Part shown: one piece after another, positions 14,183 through 22,992 of the stretch | How positions within the stretch are numbered: the stretch's first letter is position 1 | How the letters are laid out: the number at the start of each line of letters is the position of its first letter | DNA from: a virus | IMG/VR virus record: IMGVR_UViG_3300025141_000236 | Coordinates: 1-41,309 of that record | DNA: 41,309 nucleotides | Reading direction: 5' to 3' (one strand) | The notes under the pieces: generated by a model | The model's input: the letters and a program-made list of their open reading frames with translations, nothing else | The model's database searches: none | What the model was told of the DNA's origin: nothing | Program-made: the position numbers and the translations under genes

Positions 14183-16234
14183 CTAGTTTTCTCCATCAAA
14201 GGATATGTCAGTTTCAGAAATTACCCTTCTTTTATTACTTATTTTGCTCTCGAGCGTTTTTAACGTAGATCTTATTTGAGATGTCATTCTTGCCTGGGTT
14301 GTCATCTTGTCATTTAAAAAATTATCTATAAAGTCATCATATTCCGATAGCTTATGAATGTTTCTAAGAGGATTGACATCATCTTTTGCGATACTCTTTT
14401 TTCTTTGCTTATCTAGCTCTCTAGCAAATGGGTGCCTTATAGAATCAGATACGTCTTTCTGCTTTTTATAGTGTGAAGACATTCCCGCATGATCGGGATC
14501 GGATATCGTCTTTTTTCTTCTTTTATTATTTGCGATATCTCTTTCTGCTTGTGTCTCATCGGATATTTCATCGTCTATTTCTTTATCTACTTCATCATTC
14601 TTAGATAGTTTCTCAGACAGCGTGTCAACTATATTTTGAGCCCTTATCGGTGACTCAGAATCGCTTATTGAAAAAGTTTTAAAGCTAACTGGAGCGTCTT
14701 CATCAGAGAGAAGAGTTAATCCCTTCGTATTTCTATCATCAGACGCTAACTCTAGATCTTCAGCTTCACCACCCATCTCTTCACCCGCTAATGCCTCTGC
14801 CTCAATAGCTTGCTCTGCACCCCCAGGGAGCTGGACTGCCTCAACCTCAAGATCTTCCAGTCTATCTGCTAGCCTCTGTTTATCCATCTCCTCTATATCC
14901 TCATCAGTCATATTGAAGAGAGTCTTTCTTATCCACTGTCTACTTACGAGACCCTCAGATCCAGCAGCAGATGTAGCAATTTCAAATCTGCTTCTATAGA
15001 GTTCCAGCTTTTGCTGTTGAGCAACGGTTGATGGGTTTGATAACTGTAATGCAAAATCAAGTAAATCTTCTCCCTCAAATCCATTACAGAAAAGATGAAT
15101 TATTGCTATTTTATTGAGTTCTGCTATGACAGTTCTCTGTATTCTAGCTATTGTTCTAGAAAATCGTATATCTTCTTGAGAAAGTGTAGCTTTGGCACCA
15201 AGGCCCTCATCATACCCCAGATATGCCTTGGGTATTTTAAGTGCAGCGAATAACTTCTTTTGAATATACTCTACATCCTCTATGGCGGTTGCATTCGCTC
15301 CCCCAGCTAAAGTATCTATTTTAGTTCCAGACTCCGCACCTCTTACTGGGATATAATAGTCCTCATCTACACTTAGGGGATTGTATCGTAGATCCACTCT
15401 TCCCGTACTTCTGTCCACGACCTGTGCTTTTTTGAGAGTGCTTTGTGCCTGCTCCATATAATTTGGAATATCTTCAGGAGGGACGTTTCCTACGTCAATA
15501 TAAAATACTCTTCTTTCAGGAGACCTAACAATTCTATAAACTAACATTGCGTCTTCCACTAAGATGAGCTGTCTCCATATTCTTCTTGCTGCTTCAAGAA
15601 CGGAAGACCCGTAGGGTAAAAATGCATCATTTCCCAATACTCTCATATGGCTTACCTGCCAGTTTTCAAGAACCTGATTACCCTGAGTTACCCATCTAAA
15701 TCTGACAGCCATGGGATCTTCAGGGTCAAACCCCTCCTCTCTTTCAACTTCGTTGACTGGCATTGGATACGTGCTTATTATTCCGTATTCTGGATTGACA
15801 TCATTAAAGAGGAAAAAATCACCATATTTGCAAAGATTTCTCACCCATGCTGTTAGATTAAATTCAACGTTTAATGTATCATAAAAAAGATCATCTAGAA
15901 GTCTTTGAATTATGGGATTCTCTGAATAAATGTGAAGTACCTTATTTTGCTCATCAGATGCGACAGTCTCTTCTGCGTAGATATCGAGTGCAGAAGATAT
16001 CTCGGGGGTATACTCCATTTCGGAGAAATCAGAATATCTTGCCATTCTATCGTAGGAGCCATATGCACTCATTGCTGTGCTATACACGTGACTCTGAGTC
16101 TTCCTAAACATCTCAAATGCAGACGAAGTTTTGGAAGACTGTTGGAAGTCTTTAACCTTTCTCTTTATAACGGGACCGCTTCTAAAGAGCTGTGTTAATC
16201 TTCTAAATAGACTTTGAGAATTTTTATCTGCCAT
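14183..16234 (-). CDS. gp20: Portal vertex protein gp20
   Basis: Dodecameric portal through which DNA is packaged and on which the neck assembles. It has 683 aa (T4 gp20 is 524). Strong family blocks: YGSYDRMARYSDFSEMEY, TPEISSALDIYAEETV, LVYRIVRSPERRVFYIDVG, DVEYIQKKLFAALKIPKAY and SQEDIRFSRTIARIQRTVI. The extra length is a C-terminal extension from about residue 490: first acidic/Ala-rich (EAEALAGEEMGGEAEDLELA), then Lys/Asp-rich, ending in a coiled-coil-like MTTQARMTSQIRSTLKTLE. This tail probably projects inside the prohead and may contact the scaffold. It follows gp17 by 8 bases. Confidence 0.96.
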   Translation of the reverse strand: MADKNSQSLFRRLTQLFRSGPVIKRKVKDFQQSSKTSSAFEMFRKTQSHVYSTAMSAYGSYDRMARYSDFSEMEYTPEISSALDIYAEETVASDEQNKVLHIYSENPIIQRLLDDLFYDTLNVEFNLTAWVRNLCKYGDFFLFNDVNPEYGIISTYPMPVNEVEREEGFDPEDPMAVRFRWVTQGNQVLENWQVSHMRVLGNDAFLPYGSSVLEAARRIWRQLILVEDAMLVYRIVRSPERRVFYIDVGNVPPEDIPNYMEQAQSTLKKAQVVDRSTGRVDLRYNPLSVDEDYYIPVRGAESGTKIDTLAGGANATAIEDVEYIQKKLFAALKIPKAYLGYDEGLGAKATLSQEDIRFSRTIARIQRTVIAELNKIAIIHLFCNGFEGEDLLDFALQLSNPSTVAQQQKLELYRSRFEIATSAAGSEGLVSRQWIRKTLFNMTDEDIEEMDKQRLADRLEDLEVEAVQLPGGAEQAIEAEALAGEEMGGEAEDLELASDDRNTKGLTLLSDEDAPVSFKTFSISDSESPIRAQNIVDTLSEKLSKNDEVDKEIDDEISDETQAERDIANNKRRKKTISDPDHAGMSSHYKKQKDVSDSIRHPFARELDKQRKKSIAKDDVNPLRNIHKLSEYDDFIDNFLNDKMTTQARMTSQIRSTLKTLESKISNKRRVISETDISFDGEN

Positions 16235-16242
16235 TTATGTGC

Positions 16243-17874
16243 TCACTTAACAACCCAATCCCACTCTTTCAATAATTTCAACTCTTGACGATTTTTCCAT
16301 GATGTGGGAAGTGAATTTCTCTTTGCTCCATCAGGATCTGTCCTGGGATCTCTAGTTGTGGAGCTATGGGGCCTTCCCTCTGTTATAGCTCCGGGCATAT
16401 CGTCGTATGTATTTCGTGTCATTTTCATGCTTTTTAGCATTGCATCATTCAGTGTCTTTGAGTTAATACTATAGTCTGATGAAGAATCGTATAACCATAT
16501 CCCTATTGCGAAGCTCATAACGAGATCATCATTGTATCCCTTCATAGCCCTTGCTTTATTGCCAGACCATGTAAAGGTCTTGAGCTCATCATAAAATCTA
16601 GTAGAATAAATTTTTATTTGCTTGTTTCGCAATATTTCTTCAAGCTTTGTGAGTATCAAGTTACGTGTCTTTCCGCTAGTAGTAAATCCAGCTAAATCCG
16701 TCTCTTTTGGTGGCACATAATCTCCAATAAAAAGTGCCTTTCTCCTCTTGTGGTAGAGGGTGGGATAGTTTAATTCCTTGAGCTTTAGAATTGTCGCATA
16801 TCCATAGCTATTATTTTCTGGACATAGCAGCGCCTTATTATATTTTAAGCCGAATTCACTTAATAGTTCGGCAAATCTATCCGGGGGTATTTTTCCCTTA
16901 TATTCTGCGACACACTCACCGCTATCAACATCAATTATATGAAAGGTGGAAAAATCCCTAGCATCGCCACGGGCAATATCTGCAGACATAATGTATCTAT
17001 GCTCAGAAAGTGGATACTCCCATATCCATACATTCCTATCAAATCCAACTCTCTCTCTGGGTGGTTTGCACATCTCTCGTATCCATTCTATATCATTTGA
17101 TGATAGGAATGTTTCCCCAGATGACGCAAAATCACACAGATACTCTTGAGATATCTGTCTGTCGGATAGATTTTTTGTTGTTTTTTGAAACCACTCCTCA
17201 CCCCTCTCTGGATGAACATCCCAGGGAAGCTTTATAGATTTAAACTCATTTAAACCAGCAGCGGCATCAGTATACAATTTATAATATTGTCCGCCAACTC
17301 CGTTAGGGGTTGACAAAATTATAACGCGGCCACCTGTTGAAATAGTAGGATAGAGTCCCATCCATAGCTCGTCAAAATTTCTTACAAACGCAGCCTCGTC
17401 AATAATAAGAAGTGATAGTGCTTCTGATCTTCCTGCATCATCAGATGTGGGAATAGCCTTAATTGATGATCCATGACTGAATTCTATTAGTTGTTTATTA
17501 TTTGTTATTATTTCAGGCAAGACTAGCCACTTTGGTAAGCTTCTAATCATAGTCTTGACTTTTGTGATGAAGTTTTGAGCCACACTAAGCTTTGTTGCAA
17601 TAACAAGAATGTTTTTATCTTTCTGAAAAATAGCCAGCCATACTGCGTATGCTGCGGAAAGTGTTGACATACCTAGCTGTCTTGACTTTAAAATTATATT
17701 GAATCTCTCATCAATAAAGCTTTGCACACACTCATCTTGAAATTGGTATGTGTCAAATTTAATTAAACCCCTGACAGGATGTTGAATTTTTGTGTAAGAG
17801 TTGAAGAAATAAATTGGGTCCCTGCCGCACTTGACAATCTCTTTCACCTGTAGTGATTTATTAATTTTTGACAT
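16243..17874 (-). CDS. gp17: Terminase large subunit gp17
   Basis: DNA-packaging motor ATPase and headful nuclease, 543 aa (T4 gp17 is 610). ATPase domain: deviant Walker A KSRQLGMST (63-71), lacking the usual lysine after the glycine; Walker B LLIIDEAAF (155-163); coupling motif III LSTPNG (187-192). RNase H-like nuclease domain: SADIARGD with D299, LCPENNSYG with E353, and YNDDLVMSF with D449/D450. Together these form the two-metal acidic triad. The C-terminal tail after about residue 490 is Ser/Thr/Pro-rich. The start overlaps the upstream stop by one base (TAATG). Confidence 0.97.
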   Translation of the reverse strand: MSKINKSLQVKEIVKCGRDPIYFFNSYTKIQHPVRGLIKFDTYQFQDECVQSFIDERFNIILKSRQLGMSTLSAAYAVWLAIFQKDKNILVIATKLSVAQNFITKVKTMIRSLPKWLVLPEIITNNKQLIEFSHGSSIKAIPTSDDAGRSEALSLLIIDEAAFVRNFDELWMGLYPTISTGGRVIILSTPNGVGGQYYKLYTDAAAGLNEFKSIKLPWDVHPERGEEWFQKTTKNLSDRQISQEYLCDFASSGETFLSSNDIEWIREMCKPPRERVGFDRNVWIWEYPLSEHRYIMSADIARGDARDFSTFHIIDVDSGECVAEYKGKIPPDRFAELLSEFGLKYNKALLCPENNSYGYATILKLKELNYPTLYHKRRKALFIGDYVPPKETDLAGFTTSGKTRNLILTKLEEILRNKQIKIYSTRFYDELKTFTWSGNKARAMKGYNDDLVMSFAIGIWLYDSSSDYSINSKTLNDAMLKSMKMTRNTYDDMPGAITEGRPHSSTTRDPRTDPDGAKRNSLPTSWKNRQELKLLKEWDWVVK

Positions 17875-18260
17875 TATTCACACTGGAACCTTGTGAATCT
17901 TCTATAGTACCCAGTCTTTCGAGGTGAAAATGCAGATGCTGTTATTAATTCAACATTATCAGTTGAATTTATCTGCTTTAGCTTAAGAGTTCTTCCTGAA
18001 GCTTCCTTGAAATCTTTTTTTAAACTTTTGATAAAGTCTTTTGTGAGTTTAATTGATTCTTCAGAAAATGGTTTTATCTGATCTCTTAAATTTCTTTCGG
18101 ACGCCAGATTGACTATTGTTGTATATGAGCATGAAAGTAAATCACCCTGTAGAGATGATCTAATGCACATAGTTGGAGTTCGAAAATCCCCTCTCGTAGA
18201 TTTACCCCACGTATCATTTAAAATTTGACCCAAAATATTAACTTCACTTGAATTAAGCAT
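17874..18260 (-). CDS. Unassigned protein directly upstream of gp17 (128 aa)
   Basis: Function unknown. The N-terminal half is mixed (ILGQILNDTWGKSTRGDF, then LSCSYTTIVNLASERNL) and is followed by a long basic helix (SIKLTKDFIKSLKKDFKEA). It ends in a beta-like, aromatic and Arg-rich tail (FSPRKTGYYRRFTRFQCE). Its place immediately before gp17, with a one-base TAATG overlap, is that of the small terminase gp16 in T4. However, gp16 is a coiled-coil protein and the sequence here does not look like one. I do not assign gp16; a packaging accessory is possible. AAGGAG lies 11 bases before the ATG. Confidence 0.65.
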   Translation of the reverse strand: MLNSSEVNILGQILNDTWGKSTRGDFRTPTMCIRSSLQGDLLSCSYTTIVNLASERNLRDQIKPFSEESIKLTKDFIKSLKKDFKEASGRTLKLKQINSTDNVELITASAFSPRKTGYYRRFTRFQCE

Positions 18261-18278
18261 GACTAAACACTCCTTATT

Positions 18279-18584
18279 CTAATTATCCTCATCGCGAAAT
18301 AAATTCAAGGATTGTTCTCTAATCCTCTTCTTATAATTATTAAGTACCTTATCACTAGGCCTCCATCCGCTATCCCATTTATTTCTCATGGGCTGTGCGA
18401 AGGCGATTTCACACTCATAGCAGCAATTAAATCTTTGATGAGAACTAAAATCCTCTTGTGTCTTCATTACAAATTCACACACAGGGCAAAAAAACGGTAA
18501 TCCCATCTGATTATCATCATCACACATTATTATGACAGAAAATAATTCTAAATCATCTGCTAAATACTTTTGCGTCTTTTTCAT
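18279..18584 (-). CDS. Small zinc-finger protein (101 aa)
   Basis: Probable zinc-binding protein of unknown role. Metal ligands are visible as FFCPVCEFVM (CxxC, 33-36), H49 within DFSSHQRF, and NCCYECEIAF (C54/C55 and C58). This gives a CxxC...H...CxxC zinc-ribbon or C2H2-like module, followed by KWDSGWRPSDK and a basic helix (KKRIREQSLNLF). Its first 32 bases overlap the 3' end of the Mre11-Rad50 fusion gene, which implies coupled translation. It could be a DNA- or RNA-polymerase-binding regulator, or a recombination or packaging accessory; context cannot separate these. Confidence 0.7.
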   Translation of the reverse strand: MKKTQKYLADDLELFSVIIMCDDDNQMGLPFFCPVCEFVMKTQEDFSSHQRFNCCYECEIAFAQPMRNKWDSGWRPSDKVLNNYKKRIREQSLNLFRDEDN

Positions 18585-21500
18585 GCTTGGTTATCTCCAG
18601 TGAGTTGTCTACAGCGTCTTTAATAGCGTCTACATGAGAAATTACAACTATATTTCGGAACCATTTCTTTAGAGACTCTAGTAGCCTACTGCATGCTTCA
18701 ATATTAGTATCATCTAGTGCTCCAAAACCCTCATCAATAATAAGCATATTTGTTTTTGTCAAAGATGATACATTTATAAGTGCAACTCTAATGGCTAAAG
18801 ATGACATCATTTTTTCCATGCCGGATGCAAGCTCAATTATTCTTCGGCTATCTCCGTAGTTGATGTAAATATCCATAGAGTTAGATTCGGGATCAGCTTC
18901 AAGCTCAACTGTGAATCCGGTGACCCCCTGGAGTATTTTCATAATTTCAGCATTGATTAACGGGAGCTGTGACATCATGATTTGAAGAGGAATTCCCTTT
19001 TTAGACGTTGCCTGCATGAAAAGATCATATGCAATTAGCTCGCCCTTAATGTTATCAAACTCCCTTCTCTCTTTATTTGTTCTCTTTATTTCTGAAGATA
19101 GTTCGACAATTTTTTCAAATCGATCTAGGCGAATCTTATCAAGATTTTTAATGTCCCCCTCAATCGACACTATTGATGAGCGTATTGCAGCGGAGGGATT
19201 TTCCTCCTCTTCCACTAATCGTGATGTCATATCTTCTAGAGATTCTTTCAATTTTAAAAGATCAGAGAGAGATATATTAATTTCATTTATTACATTGTTA
19301 AGATCGACTTTTAGATTTGAAATATCAATAGATAGTTCATTCTCCTCCTTTGCTAGAGAGTCGTGCTTAAAAATCTTTTCCTCTATTTCTTCTCCCAATA
19401 TTAAATCTAGAGAAATTTTTGCGGAATTTAAAGAATCAATAGATCTTTCAACATTTTTTCTCTGATCCGCTATTCTCTTCTTGTCTTCATGAGAATCTTT
19501 TATAAACTTGCATGAAGGAAATTTATCCTCACATGGAACCTCTCTAAGTTTAGAAATAGACGCCTCCTGCCTGTCCAGCTCCCTTTTCTGATTCTCACTG
19601 CTGTGTCTCAGTTCAATAAATGTTGTCTCTAATTTTTTCTGAGCGTCTCTTTTTTCCCATAATTCATCTATATCAAAATCAGACCGGACTAATCTAATAC
19701 TTGTTCGATTTTTGTCCTTTGCAGAAATTTTACTTTGAATTTCCTCCCTATTCTCCTTCAGAAGGCTTATGCTTTCCCTTTTATTCGCAATTGTCTTTTC
19801 TTGAGAAGTAATTTCCACTCTCGTTACAATATCGGGATTTCCCGAAACAGCAAGTTGAACATTTAGAAGCTTGAGAGTCTCTCTCTTTTGACCAATATCT
19901 CTCTCCACAGACTTAAGTGATTTTTTATTTTCTGATATGTTAAATTTTAAATCATCTATTTTTTCATCCCAGTCAATATCAGGATATCGCTTTGATCTAT
20001 TTCTTGTATCATAGGATTCGGTCTTAGCAGTCTCATACATCTTTTCAAAAACTCCAAGATCAAGAAACTTTGTAAGAATCATCTTTCTTGAAGATGCTCC
20101 CTCCTTTATAAAGGTATTCATACCTCCCTGTGATGCGAGAGAGGTCATTAAAAAATCTTCAGATGTCCCTATCATTCTTCTTAGTGTCTTTTCAGTTTCT
20201 CTTCTCTGCTCTTCTGTTAAATCCTCATCAATAATTCCCTCATCGGTAATCTTATGAAGCTGTAGAGATGTCGATGCATACACTTCCCCTTTTCTCGTTT
20301 GATGCTTTATTGTCGACCTCGTGACTCTTAGGTTTTCTCCGTTTAAAGATAGATCTACTGTTGCATTGCAAAAATCCTTTCTATTGTTAATAATGTGAAG
20401 GTTTTTAATAGATCCCCTGTCTGTGGTATTAAAAAGACCATACATTAAGGAGCCTATTATAGATGATTTTCCATTTGTATTTTTTCCAAAAATTCCAGTT
20501 ATTCCAGGAAGATTATCAAAATTAACTACATTTCCTTCGCCATACGAAAAAAGATTATCAAACTTAAACGAACTAACATGCCATCTGGAGTTTCTTAAAA
20601 CCTCTCCATCATTTGAAAGCTGAGAGGTGTATCTATCTATCAAATTATCAAATTTTGCTAATACTTCATCTCCAATGTCCCCCTCTCGATAGAAGTCACG
20701 TATAAGTCGCTTGTGTGTTTTTGAATCTCGAAGATTCTCCTTTGTTAGAGATTTTCCTGCCGACTTTATTTTTGAAAAATCAAATGATGACTCAGACTTA
20801 AAGACGACCTCAGACGCTGATTTTTCTCTTTTGAGGTCATATTGTAATCTTTTAATATCAGATTGAATCAAGACTGCGTTAGATCTTATTCTAAATCTTG
20901 ACCCATCTGGAAGGCCTAGTGACTTCTGAATAATATCATCTACTGAGCCATTCCAGCCTAACGTGATAAATGGCTTGAAGTGAGGTATTTCAAAAAACTC
21001 TACATCAAAGTCGTCCTTTCCCCTAATATCCCAAAATAAAAATCCCTTTCCGGGACTTTCTCCATAATTTTGCTGAATTGTTGATCCTGGGTATGCCATA
21101 GTCTTTTTGCTATTTAAAAACTGTCTTCTATGTATATCACCCAAAAGGGCGAAATCAAATTCATTAAAAAAGTCATCGGTTACGTCGCCTTCGATGCTAA
21201 AATTTATATCAGTCTTGGATCCCCATACAGCTCCATGAAATAGTGCAATATTTATCTTATCGCTATCCGGAATCACCTTTATCCACCCATCTTCATCAAA
21301 GCATGAAAAAACACACCAGTTAAATTCTTCATGTCCGGCTATGGGATATACGCCTGACTTTTTATAGAGGTAAAGATTTGGATTATTTAGTGCAGAAATG
21401 ATCGGAGATATTGCATCTTGCCTATCTTTATTAAGCATCAGACCGTCGTGGTTGCCAAGAATTATGTGCGTGGGTGCAATATCAGATAATTCGCTAAACC

Positions 21501-21690
21501 ACCAGGAAAGGCTATCTATCAGCTCTGGAGATATACCCTGCGTCTTGTTGTGTACTATGTCACCGCCTACATAAATCACATCAGGCTGGAGCTCCCTAGC
21601 CTTATTAAAAAAATGAGAAAAAGACTCTTTATATTCATCATGCCTTGACAGCCCTCTCCAGTGAATGTCAGCTATGTGAATTATTTTCAT
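18553..21690 (-). CDS. gp47-gp46: Fused Mre11/SbcD nuclease and Rad50/SbcC ATPase (gp47-gp46 fusion)
   Basis: Single 1045-aa polypeptide joining the two subunits that T4 encodes as separate genes 47 and 46. It would process DNA ends for recombination-dependent replication and host DNA breakdown. Residues 1-340 are a metallophosphoesterase with IADIHW (D8, H10), VGGDIVH (D44), LGNHD (N80, H81), FHGAVWG (H152) and LGDIHRR (D185, H187). Residues 365-1045 are the SMC-type ATPase: Walker A GIFGKNTNGKSS (399-410), long coiled coil, a CEDKFPSC hook (720-727), second coil, signature ASGMEKM (about 955-961), Walker B MLIIDEGFGALDD (982-994) and H-loop VISHVD (H1019). There is no internal stop or start signal between the halves, so this is a true fusion. 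The ATG has no clear Shine-Dalgarno. Confidence 0.94.
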   Translation of the reverse strand: MKIIHIADIHWRGLSRHDEYKESFSHFFNKARELQPDVIYVGGDIVHNKTQGISPELIDSLSWWFSELSDIAPTHIILGNHDGLMLNKDRQDAISPIISALNNPNLYLYKKSGVYPIAGHEEFNWCVFSCFDEDGWIKVIPDSDKINIALFHGAVWGSKTDINFSIEGDVTDDFFNEFDFALLGDIHRRQFLNSKKTMAYPGSTIQQNYGESPGKGFLFWDIRGKDDFDVEFFEIPHFKPFITLGWNGSVDDIIQKSLGLPDGSRFRIRSNAVLIQSDIKRLQYDLKREKSASEVVFKSESSFDFSKIKSAGKSLTKENLRDSKTHKRLIRDFYREGDIGDEVLAKFDNLIDRYTSQLSNDGEVLRNSRWHVSSFKFDNLFSYGEGNVVNFDNLPGITGIFGKNTNGKSSIIGSLMYGLFNTTDRGSIKNLHIINNRKDFCNATVDLSLNGENLRVTRSTIKHQTRKGEVYASTSLQLHKITDEGIIDEDLTEEQRRETEKTLRRMIGTSEDFLMTSLASQGGMNTFIKEGASSRKMILTKFLDLGVFEKMYETAKTESYDTRNRSKRYPDIDWDEKIDDLKFNISENKKSLKSVERDIGQKRETLKLLNVQLAVSGNPDIVTRVEITSQEKTIANKRESISLLKENREEIQSKISAKDKNRTSIRLVRSDFDIDELWEKRDAQKKLETTFIELRHSSENQKRELDRQEASISKLREVPCEDKFPSCKFIKDSHEDKKRIADQRKNVERSIDSLNSAKISLDLILGEEIEEKIFKHDSLAKEENELSIDISNLKVDLNNVINEINISLSDLLKLKESLEDMTSRLVEEEENPSAAIRSSIVSIEGDIKNLDKIRLDRFEKIVELSSEIKRTNKERREFDNIKGELIAYDLFMQATSKKGIPLQIMMSQLPLINAEIMKILQGVTGFTVELEADPESNSMDIYINYGDSRRIIELASGMEKMMSSLAIRVALINVSSLTKTNMLIIDEGFGALDDTNIEACSRLLESLKKWFRNIVVISHVDAIKDAVDNSLEITKHEKDAKVFSR

Positions 21691-21743
21691 AAATTTATAC
21701 TCAAACCATATTAATAATTACACAAACTTTATGATTGTATAAA

Positions 21744-21971
21744 TTAGGATGAAGATTCCTCAATTGTGCATAATGTATCATGACCCGGGCATGGGTCTGG
21801 CCATGTTATTTCACACTCTGGGCACTGATCACCCGGTTCATCAAATTCATCTTCTAGTCCCTGGTAATCAATATGAGATTCTAGACCTGTATCCTTTGCA
21901 CGTCTAAATAGGGCGTCGTCCTGTATGAGTTTTTTAATTTCTTCTCTTATAAGATCTCTTAAAAGTTTCAC
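21744..21971 (-). CDS. Small Cys-rich protein (75 aa), unassigned
   Basis: Not recognised. GTG start with AGGA 9 bases upstream. It opens with an amphipathic helix (MKLLRDLIREEIKKLIQDD) like those of two small proteins in the prohead cluster. It then has an acidic linker (GLEDEFDEPGD) and a compact cysteine motif CPECEITWPDPCPGHDTLC, whose four Cys and one His could bind one zinc ion. It lies between the primase and the Mre11-Rad50 fusion, so a role in replication or recombination is possible. Confidence 0.62.
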   Translation of the reverse strand: MKLLRDLIREEIKKLIQDDALFRRAKDTGLESHIDYQGLEDEFDEPGDQCPECEITWPDPCPGHDTLCTIEESSS

Positions 21972-22003
21972 TATTTAATTCCTATGCTCATAATTATTTC
22001 GCT

Positions 22004-22969
22004 CTAGAATAATGATCCCGTCCTTATTGAAGCTATTTTTTCTTTTATCGATCTTTCTCTTGTCCACAGCGCAGAATTTTCTCTAGCTTGTTTAAACTCT
22101 TCTTTCGACATTTCTCCCACATCGCTGAACCTTCCTAGCGGTAAAATCCTTACCGGGCAGCAGTATTCTGACAGCAGGTTTGCTATTTTTAGTGATTTTT
22201 TTTGCATGTCTCCATCCAGTGCGAGCAAGACAGGCGTGTTATGAGAAACAATTTTTTTGAATAAAAATGAAGCCCTGCTTAGACTTGACCCTAATAGGCA
22301 CGTGGAATTTTGATCACACTTAAAAAGATCAAAAGGTCCCTCAACTATTGTGAGCTCACTTTTCCAGTCTATATTAATCTCGTTAAAAATAATTTCTGTC
22401 TTTTTTGCCCTAGAATTAACGTATTTTGGAAATATCTTATCATCAATTGTACGTGCAGAAAAATAGTTTAACTCTCCCTCTGAATCAAATGAGGGAATAA
22501 TAATTCTCCTTCTAAATCGGCCACTTGTCGAAGATCCCACTTTAAAATACCATAAATCTTTTAAATTAATTCCCCTACCTTTAAGATACCTTATACAGTC
22601 TCTGACATCTGGATCCTTTGACTCTCTTTCTAGGCATAGGGGAATGAATCCTTTGGGCAATTCTACTTTGGGATCTTCTTCTGTAAGGCTTGGTTCCCCC
22701 ATGCTGGTATCTCCCAGAAACCTCTCCTTAAATTCTCTTCCCAGATCAGCTGATACGTGATTAATGAGGATCCGATAGAGATCTTTTCCCTTTACTCCGC
22801 ACACCCAGCAATGGCAATTCCAATTATCTACATTAATAGAAAACTTCTTCTTCTTAGATCCGCTGCCGCACTTTGGACAAGAGGCTGCAACATTGACTCC
22901 GTCACGGGCTACAGCAATCTCTCCAAGTGCCCTTCTAATAAAGCTTATTTTTGATGTAAATGTTTCCAC
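22004..22969 (-). CDS. gp61: DNA primase, gp61-like (zinc finger + TOPRIM)
   Basis: Synthesises RNA primers for lagging-strand replication. It has 321 aa (T4 gp61 is 342). The N-terminal zinc-binding domain has CPKCG (C31, C34) and NCHCWVCGVKG (C54, C57), the CHC2-type arrangement of DnaG-family primases. The TOPRIM core follows: LTIVEGPFDLF with E210, G211 and D214, then LLALDGDMQ with D252/D254, the acidic metal ligands. RRRIIIPSFDSEGELNYFSA before it is also typical of primases. The start is GTG at 22969 without a good Shine-Dalgarno. No helicase (gp41) is visible beside it. It follows the RuvC-like gene by 23 bases. Confidence 0.9.
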   Translation of the reverse strand: METFTSKISFIRRALGEIAVARDGVNVAASCPKCGSGSKKKKFSINVDNWNCHCWVCGVKGKDLYRILINHVSADLGREFKERFLGDTSMGEPSLTEEDPKVELPKGFIPLCLERESKDPDVRDCIRYLKGRGINLKDLWYFKVGSSTSGRFRRRIIIPSFDSEGELNYFSARTIDDKIFPKYVNSRAKKTEIIFNEINIDWKSELTIVEGPFDLFKCDQNSTCLLGSSLSRASFLFKKIVSHNTPVLLALDGDMQKKSLKIANLLSEYCCPVRILPLGRFSDVGEMSKEEFKQARENSALWTRERSIKEKIASIRTGSLF

Positions 22970-22992
22970 ATAGAAGGATACAGCACACTGTG

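Noticed and set aside
17874-18260. 128-aa gene as small terminase gp16
   Set aside because: Only position supports it; the predicted structure (basic helix plus beta/Arg-rich tail) does not resemble the coiled-coil gp16. Left unassigned.
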